From NCBI GenBank assembly GCA_003022905.1, contig PXSE01000044.1, positions 1-12,885 of the forward strand: a stretch of DNA of 12,885 nucleotides, read 5' to 3'. This DNA is from Halobacteriales archaeon QS_9_68_42 (GTDB taxonomy: Archaea > Halobacteriota > Halobacteria > Halobacteriales > Haloarculaceae). The position numbers were made by a program, and so were the translations under genes. The notes under the pieces are model-generated. The model was not told where the DNA came from. It saw only the letters and a list, made by a program, of their open reading frames with translations, and searched no databases. Position 1 is the first letter of the stretch. Each line of letters starts with the position of its first letter. This document shows, piece after piece, positions 8,301-12,885 of the stretch.

Positions 8301-8310
8301 ACGAATATAC
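8301..8310. promoter_or_regulatory. Shared TATA-like element between divergent genes
   Basis: The sequence acgaatatac reads as a TATA-like box in both directions. On the plus strand it is preceded by a purine-rich ggagaa (BRE-like) and lies about 27 nt before the ATG at 8334, giving a leaderless transcript. On the minus strand (gtatattcgt) it lies about 50 nt before the ATPase start at 8254, giving a leader of about 25 nt. Confidence 0.5.
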
Positions 8311-8315
8311 GTCGG

Positions 8316-8332
8316 CGTGGTAGAGTACCACG
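8316..8332. promoter_or_regulatory. 17-bp palindrome, candidate operator before the C2H2 gene
   Basis: cgtggta-gag-taccacg is a perfect 7-bp inverted repeat with a 3-bp spacer. It sits between the TATA-like box (8301-8310) and the ATG at 8334, where archaeal repressors commonly bind. No protein is assigned to it. Confidence 0.5.
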
Positions 8333-8333
8333 T

Positions 8334-8744
8334 ATGGTCGCCACAACCGAGCGCGACGGGTCAACGTGGTACGAGTGCGAGCGCTGCGGGATGCTGTTCG
8401 ACGACCAGTCCGACGCCGGACGGCACGAGGAGAACTGCGACGCCGAGGAGCCGAGCTACATCCTTGAGGTTCTGGAGGTCGTGCTCGGTCCGGGCGAACT
8501 CCGAGAGCCGGCGACTCGCGTGACAGCTGGGACAGTGGAACGTCCGGGCGGGCGCCGGCAGCTCGTTTGGGGAGTCCTGCCAGTTCTTGCCGCACTCGGG
8601 ACACAGAAGTCGGACGTACGTTTCCATACTTTCGACACGGCTGGAGGGTATGAAAACCTTTGTCACGATGTCTCCGTTCGTGTCGGCACGGCCGCTCGCG
8701 GTGCTCCGGCGGACGGCATCGAGGTCGAAAAGAGTCCGTATTAG
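8334..8744 (+). CDS. Small C2H2-type zinc-finger protein (DUF7128-like) with a suspect C-terminal extension
   Basis: The first 43 codons (8334-8462), starting MVATTERDGSTWYECERCGM, hold a C2H2-like finger: C15/C18 in YECERCGMLF, then H31 and C35 in RHEENC, followed by DAEEPSYI. I recognise this as a haloarchaeal single-finger family (DUF7128-like, from memory) whose members end at about this point. Here the frame instead continues for 93 residues, to a TAG at 8742-8744. That tail is the exact codon-register antisense of the facing zinc-finger gene and is probably not a natural protein segment. A TATA-like box and a 17-bp palindrome precede the start, and no SD is seen, so it is probably leaderless. 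The role may be nucleic-acid or protein binding; the real function is unknown. The start and finger are well supported, the end is not. Confidence 0.6.
   Translation: MVATTERDGSTWYECERCGMLFDDQSDAGRHEENCDAEEPSYILEVLEVVLGPGELREPATRVTAGTVERPGGRRQLVWGVLPVLAALGTQKSDVRFHTFDTAGGYENLCHDVSVRVGTAARGAPADGIEVEKSPY
8361..8627 (-). CDS. Small four-cysteine zinc-ribbon protein (DUF7836-like) with a suspect C-terminal extension
   Basis: The ATG at 8625-8627 starts METYVRLLCPECGKNWQDSP. Cysteines C9/C12 and C32/C35 (CPEC, CPSC) form a zinc ribbon, followed by SCHASRRLSEFARTEHDLQN. This matches, from memory, a haloarchaeal family of about 55-60 residues (DUF7836-like) that ends just after DLQxLK. The recognisable part is 8460-8627. 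The open frame then runs on for 32 residues, to 8361, across the antisense of the facing C2H2 gene. A TATA-like box (8649-8656) lies 25 nt before the ATG and no SD is seen, so this is a good leaderless promoter and supports a real gene. The gene lies downstream of tfb on the same strand, with 113 nt between them. Function unknown. Confidence 0.62.
   Translation of the reverse strand: METYVRLLCPECGKNWQDSPNELPAPARTFHCPSCHASRRLSEFARTEHDLQNLKDVARLLGVAVLLVPSGVGLVVEQHPAALALVPR
8647..8658 (-). promoter_or_regulatory. TATA-like box for the four-cysteine zinc-ribbon gene
   Basis: The minus strand reads ggttttcatacc, with ttttcata centred about 25 nt before the ATG at 8627. This is the spacing of a leaderless haloarchaeal transcript. 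Confidence 0.55.
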
Positions 8745-9715
8745 GCCGTGACGACTTCGCCGGCTTCCAGCAGCTCCTTGTATCGGTTGCGGATGGTGAC
8801 CTCCGAGATGTCGGCGACCTCGCTGACCTCGCTCTGGGTCACCTTCTGGTTGCACAGCAGCGCCGAGGCGTACACCCCGGCGGCCGCGAGTCCGACCGGC
8901 GACTTGCCCGAGAGGATGCCGTCCTGCCGGGCGGCCTCGATGAGTTCGCGGGCGCGGCGCTCGACCTCGTCGTTCAGCTCGAGGTCGCTGACGAACCGCG
9001 GCACGTAGCTCTCGGGGTCCGCAGGCTTGACTTCGAGGTTCAGCTCCCGGATGATGTAGCGGTACGTCCGGGTGAGCTCCATCTTCTCGACGCGGGAGAC
9101 GCGCTCGACCTCGTCGAGGCTCCGGGGGACGCCCGCCTGTCGGGCGGCGGCGTACAGCGACGCCGTCGAGACGCCTTCGATGGAGCGGCCCGGCAGCAGG
9201 TCCTCGTCGAGCGCCCGCCGGTAGATGACCGAGGCGGTCTCCCGGACGTTCTCGGGTAGCCCCAGCGCGGAGGCCATCCGGTCGATCTCGCCGAGTGCCT
9301 GCTTGAGGTTCCGCTCCTTGGAGTCGCGCGTCCGGAACCGCTCGTTCCAGGTGCGGAGCCGCTGCATCTTCTGGCGCTGACGGCTCGACAGCGAGTTGCC
9401 GTAGGCGTCCTTGTCCTGCCAGCCGATGTTCGTCGACAGCCCCTTGTCGTGCATCATGTTGGTCGTGGGGGCGCCGACGCGGGACTTCTCGTCCTTTTCG
9501 GCGCTGTCGAAGGCTCGCCACTCCGGCCCTCGGTCGATCTCGTCTTCCTCGACGACGAGGCCGCACTCGCTACAGACCGTCTCCCCGCGCTCAGTGTCGG
9601 TCTCGAGGCGGGCGCCACACTCGGGACACACGGTCGCGTCCTCGTGCTCCTCGTGCTCGTCGGTCGATTCGGTACGGCTCTCTTCCGTGTACGTTCGAAT
9701 GCTCGTATTGCTCAT
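8741..9715 (-). CDS. tfb: Transcription initiation factor B (TFB, archaeal TFIIB)
   Basis: This protein has 324 residues. After an acidic 29-residue N-terminus comes the zinc ribbon C30/C33 and C48/C51 (CPECG, CSECG), then the B-reader/linker (GPEWRAFD, RVGAP, HDKGLSTNIGW, residues 63-100). Two cyclin-fold core repeats follow at about 130-220 and 228-320. The second carries the helix-turn-helix VTQSEVSEVADISEVTIRNR (292-311), which contacts the BRE next to TATA. TFB bridges TBP on the promoter to RNA polymerase. All key parts are present and the length is normal. Haloarchaea carry several TFB paralogues with different promoter preferences, and this sequence alone does not tell which one this is. 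The ATG at 9713-9715 is preceded by gggag about 10 nt upstream. The stop codon at 8741-8743 touches the end of the plus-strand C2H2 frame. Confidence 0.96.
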   Translation of the reverse strand: MSNTSIRTYTEESRTESTDEHEEHEDATVCPECGARLETDTERGETVCSECGLVVEEDEIDRGPEWRAFDSAEKDEKSRVGAPTTNMMHDKGLSTNIGWQDKDAYGNSLSSRQRQKMQRLRTWNERFRTRDSKERNLKQALGEIDRMASALGLPENVRETASVIYRRALDEDLLPGRSIEGVSTASLYAAARQAGVPRSLDEVERVSRVEKMELTRTYRYIIRELNLEVKPADPESYVPRFVSDLELNDEVERRARELIEAARQDGILSGKSPVGLAAAGVYASALLCNQKVTQSEVSEVADISEVTIRNRYKELLEAGEVVTA

Positions 9716-9750
9716 TGTTGAGTTACTCCCGGCTCCGGAGGTGGAAAACC

Positions 9751-9760
9751 CAATAAATCC
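9751..9760 (-). promoter_or_regulatory. Proximal TATA-like box of tfb
   Basis: The minus strand reads ggatttattg, about 40 nt before the ATG at 9715. If used, it would give a leader of about 15 nt that still contains gggag. It is the weaker of two candidates because no BRE-like sequence precedes it. Confidence 0.35.
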
Positions 9761-9772
9761 GGGGCCGACTTC

Positions 9773-9787
9773 CTAACAGGATGTTAG
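9773..9787. promoter_or_regulatory. 15-bp palindrome in the tfb promoter
   Basis: ctaaca-gga-tgttag is a perfect 6-bp inverted repeat with a 3-bp spacer. It lies directly downstream of the distal tfb TATA box, where the transcription start is expected. It resembles an operator; the regulator is unknown. Confidence 0.45.
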
Positions 9788-9794
9788 TCCGAAA

Positions 9795-9812
9795 CGAACT
9801 TAAACCTTTCGG
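9795..9812 (-). promoter_or_regulatory. Distal BRE/TATA promoter of tfb
   Basis: The minus strand reads ccgaaaggtttaagttcg, a good match to the haloarchaeal layout of a cGAAA-type BRE followed by TTTAA. The start site would fall near 9775, giving a leader of about 60 nt. Confidence 0.6.
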
Positions 9813-9876
9813 CAGTTCTGACGGCTGAACGTCCGATAACGGCTGTTTCAACGGTTCGGCCGTAAGCGACCGTAGC

Positions 9877-9899
9877 GTGTGCTAAACAGTGACGCACAC
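9877..9899. other. Inverted repeat in the gap between tfb and the repeat-protein gene
   Basis: gtgtgc (9877-9882) pairs with gcacac (9894-9899). A wider, weaker pair, ccgtaa (9860-9865) and ttacgg (9916-9921), surrounds it, and an AT-rich tatcattaat lies between. The rest of 9716-9975 holds no gene. It may be a regulatory site of unknown use. Confidence 0.3.
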
Positions 9900-9950
9900 A
9901 TATCATTAATAAGCGTTACGGAGCGTCGTGTCGTCACCCACTCGCCCGCG

Positions 9951-9968
9951 AAAAAAGTGACAGCTGTC
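9951..9968 (-). terminator. Palindrome plus T6 run after the repeat-protein gene
   Basis: On the minus strand, 8 nt after the stop at 9976, the palindrome gacagctgtc (9959-9968) is followed by actttttt (9951-9958). Archaeal termination relies on such T-runs. Confidence 0.6.
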
Positions 9969-9975
9969 GACCGAT

Positions 9976-11880
9976 TCAGTTCAGGCGGCGCGCGGCGAGC
10001 ACCGACGCGACGACCGCGACGAGCGCGACGACCGCGCCGAAGCCGGCACCGTCACCGTCGGAGCCGCCGTTATTCGTCTCGGTGTCCTCCATGCCGTCGT
10101 CCATCTCGACCGTCAGCGCGGCGTCGTCGAGGACCGGGTCACCGCCGTCGGTGACGTACGGACCGTCCTCGTCGCCCTCGGTGTCGACGAAGTCGTACCC
10201 CTCGTTGTCGTTGGAGTCGAGGTGCGCCATCGCGATGGCCGTGCCGTCCGACTCGTAGGGGTCGTCCAGCGAGATCTCGACGTCCTCGTGGGAGCCGGCC
10301 TTGAGGTAGTCGCTGGTGCCGCGAACGCTGCCGATGACCTCGCCGTCGAGTAGCGTGCCGTCGTGGATGGTGACGAAGCCGCCCTGCGAGAGGGTGGCGC
10401 TGTCGACCGTCACCGTCGACCCGTCGGAGCTCTGGTCGGAGATGGAGACGTTTGCGGTCGCCTCCGCGGTCACCATCGCCGGAACGACGTGGGGCGCGCC
10501 GTTGACCGTGTATGGGCCGTCGGCGGCGCCCTCCTCGCTGACGAAGTCGTACTCCTGGTTGCCGTTGGTGTCGAGGTGCGGCATCGCGACGAAGGTGTCC
10601 TCGCCGCCGGGCACCTCGTCGATCTCGACCTCGACACCCGAGTGGGTGCCGGGGCCGAGGTAGTCGCTGGTGCCGCGGACGCTGCCGACGACTTCGCCGT
10701 CGAGCAGCGTCGAGTCGTGCAATGTGACGAAGCCGCCGTCGTGCAGCGTGACGCTGTCGACAGTGACGGAGTCACCGACCTCCTCCTCGCCGGTGAAGGT
10801 CGCCTGTGCGACCACACTCGAGCGTGCGGTGTCGACCACCGGGTCGCCGCCCTCGGTCGTGTAGGGACCGTCCTCCTCGCCTTCGCTCGTCACGAAGTCG
10901 TACTGTTCGTTGTCGTTAGTGTCCCTGTGGGCCATCGGAACGACCGTCTGGGAGGTCCGCATCGGCTCGTCCAGCACGACCTCGATGTCGGCGTGGAACC
11001 CGGCCTCGAGGTACTCGCTGGTGCCGATGACGCTGTCGAAGACCGCATCGTCGAACAGGGTCGCGTCGTGGATGGTGACGAACCCGCCCTCCGAGAGGTC
11101 GACGTGGTGGACCGTGTACGAGTTACCGTCGGACTCGTAGTCTCCGGTCGAGACCGCCGCGGAGACGCTCGCGTCCGCGGTGTCGACTACCGGGTCACCC
11201 TCGTCGGTGGTGTAGGGACCGTCTTCCTCGCCGTCGGTATCGGGAAAGTCGTACTGTTCGTTGTCGTTGGTGTCCCTGTGGGCCATCGGAACGAGCGTGT
11301 CTCCCTCGTCAAGCGGCGCGTCCAGCGTGATGTGGACGCCGCTGTGGGTGCCGGCTCCGAGGTAATCACTCGTACCACGGATGCTGCCGACGATCTCGCC
11401 GTCGAGCACCGTCGAATCGTGGATGGTGACGAACCCGCCCTCCGGCAGGAAGGCCTCGTCGACCACGACGAAATTACCGCCCGTCGTGGTGTCGTTCATG
11501 CTGACCGACGCCCGGTCGCTCGGCGTTACCGTCGCGGTATCGACGACCGCCCCGCCGTCGGCGTTGACGAACGGCCCGTCCTCGGAGCCGTTGCTGTCGA
11601 CGAAGTCGTACTGTTCGTTGTCATTGGTGTCGCGGTGCGGCATCGGGATCAGCGTGTTCTCCTCGTCGAGCTCGTCGTCGAGTTCGACACGGACGTCCTT
11701 GTGGACGCCCGACCCGAGGTAGCCGCTGACGCCGACCACGCTGTCGAGCGTCGCCCCGTCCAGGAGCGAGCTGTCGTGCACGGCAATGAAGCCGCCGTCG
11801 GCGAGTTCGGTCCAGTCGACGACGACCGTGGAGCCGTCAGTCTGCTGGTCCGACATGGTGACCGTCGCGCTGGCCGTCAC
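9976..11880 (-). CDS. 3' part of a secreted DUF7282-like repeat protein with a PGF-CTERM-like tail
   Basis: The open frame gives 634 residues from an internal ATG at 11880. The same reading frame makes family sense back to about 11985, so this ATG is not the natural start. It holds five intact repeats of about 117 residues. Each has GGF(V/I)(T/A)(I/V/L)HD, then (R/V)GTS(D/E)YL, then (V/A)MxHxDTNDNExYDF, then EDGPY and VVDTA. The DxNDNExYD stretch resembles an EF-hand-like Ca2+ loop (inference). The C-terminus is an acidic, Asn/Gly-rich spacer (592-611), then GAGFGAVVALVAVVASVLAA and RRLN. That is the plan of an archaeosortase-processed PGF-CTERM anchor, except that the usual P of PGF is A. 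Without the 5' part this piece has no signal peptide, so as it stands it should not be exported. Confidence 0.8.
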   Translation of the reverse strand: MTASATVTMSDQQTDGSTVVVDWTELADGGFIAVHDSSLLDGATLDSVVGVSGYLGSGVHKDVRVELDDELDEENTLIPMPHRDTNDNEQYDFVDSNGSEDGPFVNADGGAVVDTATVTPSDRASVSMNDTTTGGNFVVVDEAFLPEGGFVTIHDSTVLDGEIVGSIRGTSDYLGAGTHSGVHITLDAPLDEGDTLVPMAHRDTNDNEQYDFPDTDGEEDGPYTTDEGDPVVDTADASVSAAVSTGDYESDGNSYTVHHVDLSEGGFVTIHDATLFDDAVFDSVIGTSEYLEAGFHADIEVVLDEPMRTSQTVVPMAHRDTNDNEQYDFVTSEGEEDGPYTTEGGDPVVDTARSSVVAQATFTGEEEVGDSVTVDSVTLHDGGFVTLHDSTLLDGEVVGSVRGTSDYLGPGTHSGVEVEIDEVPGGEDTFVAMPHLDTNGNQEYDFVSEEGAADGPYTVNGAPHVVPAMVTAEATANVSISDQSSDGSTVTVDSATLSQGGFVTIHDGTLLDGEVIGSVRGTSDYLKAGSHEDVEISLDDPYESDGTAIAMAHLDSNDNEGYDFVDTEGDEDGPYVTDGGDPVLDDAALTVEMDDGMEDTETNNGGSDGDGAGFGAVVALVAVVASVLAARRLN

Positions 11881-12142
11881 TTCGGCGGTGTCGACGACGA
11901 TGTCGCCCTCCTCGGTCGTCGAGGGGCCGTCCTCCTCGCCGCCACTGGCGACGAACGAGTACTTGCGGTCGTCGTTCGTGTCGGTACCCGGACGTGCCGC
12001 GCACGCTCTTGAGAACGTCCGCGCCGCCGTTGTTGACGCTGGCGTCGTGGATGGCGACGAAGCCGCCCTCGGGAAGGTAGACGTCGTCGACGACCACCGT
12101 CTGGCCGCCGGACGTCTGGTCTGATATCGATGTCGATGCGAC
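10105..12142 (-). repeat. Six tandem DUF7282-like repeats of about 117 residues
   Basis: Approximate units are R1 11886-12142 (damaged), R2 11524-11877, R3 11173-11523, R4 10822-11172, R5 10471-10821 and R6 10105-10470. R3 and R4 share a nearly identical stretch of about 47 bp at DNA level (10895-10942 against 11246-11293, spacing 351 bp, one mismatch seen). The array could therefore recombine with itself. Confidence 0.75.
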
Positions 12143-12232
12143 GTGGCTCGCCCCCACGAGGCCTACTCCCGCCATCGCCCCGCCGACGGCCATGAGTAGG
12201 GTCATGAGGACAACACCTATGCTACGATACAT
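11837..12232 (-). pseudogene. 5' part of the DUF7282-like repeat protein, frameshifted by a deletion in repeat 1
   Basis: The ATG at 12230-12232 starts MYRSIGVVLMTLLMAVGGAM, continuing to about residue 30, which is a clear Sec-type signal peptide with cleavage likely near GASH-VAS. The first DUF7282-like repeat follows (QTVVVDDVYLPEGGFVAIHD to KSVRGTSGY, residues 44-83). After Y83 (11984-11986) this frame becomes RHERRPQVLVRRQWRRGGRP, an arginine-rich sequence foreign to the gene. One frame over, the sequence continues as TDTNDDRKYSFVASGGEEDG and joins the next repeat. Compared with the other repeats about 28 residues are missing, so the deletion is about 86 nt (3n+2), which removes the segment and shifts the frame. 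This piece alone would be secreted but would lack the remaining repeats and the anchor. A sequencing or assembly error is possible. Confidence 0.8.
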
Positions 12233-12250
12233 ACCTCCGTGTTCGGGAAC

Positions 12251-12260
12251 TACTTAAAGA
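12251..12260 (-). promoter_or_regulatory. TATA-like box of the repeat-protein gene
   Basis: The minus strand reads tctttaagta, about 24 nt before the ATG at 12232. The ggaggt at 12233-12238 touches the ATG and is too close to act as an SD, so the transcript is probably leaderless or nearly so. Confidence 0.5.
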
Positions 12261-12269
12261 GGGTATTCC

Positions 12270-12286
12270 AAATTGCGGCCCAATTT
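12270..12286. promoter_or_regulatory. 17-bp palindrome upstream of the repeat-protein promoter
   Basis: aaattg-cggcc-caattt is a perfect 6-bp inverted repeat with a 5-bp spacer, located about 10 nt upstream of the TATA-like box. That is a typical place for an archaeal activator. No factor is assigned. Confidence 0.4.
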
Positions 12287-12465
12287 CGACCCAGTATCCC
12301 GAAATCAGCCGGACGAAACACCGGTTCAGCGATAGGCTCCTCGGCAAGAACCGCCAAGTGCCGCTATAAAAGAGTGCCGGATGGTAACGGGGAGAGTGGC
12401 GGGAAAGAAACCGGGGGTCGGACGCCGTCACCGGGACGGCCGGAGAGCCAGAGAAAACGGCGGCG

Positions 12466-12771
12466 TTAGTCCCAGGTAATCCAAGTGAGGAACGCGAGGC
12501 CGCCGAACTCCATGAGCCGGAGGCCCGCCAGGGTCATCTGGGCGGGGCGGGGGACCGCGTCGGCGTTGGTAATCCAACTGTTGAGCGTGGGGTCTAGAAT
12601 GAACAGGTACGCGGCCGCGGCGTTCTCCGCCAGCAGGAACCCCGCGAACAGCACCAGCCCCAGGGTGTGCTTCGAGCGGAGCTGCCACCAGTTGGAGCCC
12701 CAGACGTACAGCAGTCCAGCCAACAGCAAGATGTTCAGGACCGCAAAGACCTGTACGATTCGTACGTACAC
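12466..12771 (-). CDS. Small three-helix membrane protein, function unknown
   Basis: This protein has 101 residues and starts with GTG at 12769-12771. An in-frame TGA lies only three codons upstream (12778-12780), so no longer start is possible. An aggtga-type SD at 12778-12783 supports the GTG. Hydrophobic helices lie at about 5-24 (VQVFAVLNILLLAGLLYVW), 36-58 (TLGLVLFAGFLLAENAAAAY) and 79-99 (MTLAGLRLMEFGGLAFLTWI). The short loop between helices 2 and 3 contains NADAVPRP. The acidic residue in helix 2 (AEN) and the glutamate in helix 3 (MEFGG) could matter for function. It resembles uncharacterised haloarchaeal membrane proteins; no function is assigned. It probably follows the partial gene at the right edge, 54 nt away on the same strand. 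Confidence 0.75.
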   Translation of the reverse strand: MYVRIVQVFAVLNILLLAGLLYVWGSNWWQLRSKHTLGLVLFAGFLLAENAAAAYLFILDPTLNSWITNADAVPRPAQMTLAGLRLMEFGGLAFLTWITWD

Positions 12772-12777
12772 TATGTC

Positions 12778-12784
12778 TCACCTT
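12778..12784 (-). promoter_or_regulatory. Ribosome binding site that fixes the GTG start of the membrane protein
   Basis: The minus strand reads aaggtga 6 nt before the GTG at 12771, complementary to the GGAGGTGA-type 16S tail. Most other starts in this window lack such a site. Confidence 0.55.
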
Positions 12785-12825
12785 CTTCACACGTCCTCAT
12801 ATGCGCTTTCCCAAATTCCACCATA

Positions 12826-12885
12826 CTACGTCACCTGCTGGAGTATCTCTTCGACGGTCTCCCAGTGCACACGGGTCGCCTCGCT
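12826..12885 (-). CDS. C-terminal end of a gene running off the right edge, unidentified
   Basis: Reading leftward from the window edge, the minus strand encodes SEATRVHWETVEEILQQVT followed by TAG (12826-12828). The codons mostly end in G or C and the sequence looks like an amphipathic C-terminal helix. Only 19 residues are visible, too few to name a family. It is probably the upstream partner of the small membrane-protein gene. Confidence 0.55.
   Translation of the reverse strand, partial: SEATRVHWETVEEILQQVT

Noticed and set aside
8255..8344. Longer start for the AAA ATPase at 8344
   Set aside because: The added residues are basic and unlike a CDC48 N-domain, the start would overlap the divergent gene and its promoter, and the family-typical start MDRRVTLTVKG is at 8254.
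10363..12012. 549-codon plus-strand open frame over the repeat-protein gene
   Set aside because: It is the antisense mirror of the DUF7282-like repeats. It repeats with the same period and has no promoter or family resemblance.
12360..12373. Plus-strand TATA-like ctataaaagag
   Set aside because: No plus-strand gene follows. On the minus strand the same bases form a short T-run that could end the membrane-protein transcript, but the evidence is too thin to list it.

Overview
The window looks like haloarchaeal chromosomal DNA. GC content is high, the proteins are strongly acidic, there is an archaeal transcription factor B (TFB), several starts appear leaderless with a TATA-like box about 25 nt upstream, and there is a pilin-type surface protein and a PGF-CTERM-like protein tail. 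All assignments come from reading the sequence; no database search was possible.

Layout. (1) 2-2629 (+): most of a large Lhr-type DExH helicase whose N-terminus, including Walker A, lies off the left edge. (2) 2629-2685: a 16-bp perfect inverted repeat fills the gap between this gene and a convergent minus-strand pair. (3) 2692-5446 (-): a secreted or membrane-anchored protein with an archaeal pilin-type N-terminus and a long run of bactofilin-like beta-helix repeats, followed 22 nt later by a small cysteine-containing beta-rich protein. (4) 5447-6148: about 700 bp without a convincing intact gene. It is packed with hairpins, several with 3-nt loops, and best fits a small decayed or non-autonomous IS200/IS605-type element lying against the stop codon of the next gene. 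(5) 6149-8254 (-): a two-ring CDC48/VAT-family AAA ATPase. (6) 8334-8744 (+) and 8361-8627 (-): two tiny zinc-finger genes facing each other. Each has its own promoter, and neither has a stop codon where its recognisable domain ends. (7) 8741-9715 (-): TFB. (8) 9976-12232 (-): a secreted protein built of six repeats of about 117 residues (DUF7282-like), broken by a deletion of about 86 nt in the first repeat. (9) 12466-12771 (-): a three-helix membrane protein. (10) 12826-12885 (-): the last 19 codons of another gene.

The genes do not form one pathway. Housekeeping information-processing and protein-quality genes (helicase, CDC48 ATPase, TFB, small zinc fingers) alternate with cell-surface genes (the pilin/bactofilin-like protein and the DUF7282 repeat protein). 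The points most worth a second look are the broken repeat gene, the hairpin-rich element and a possible gene end cut off beside it, the opposed zinc-finger pair, and three short palindromes at the promoters of the C2H2, TFB and repeat-protein genes.
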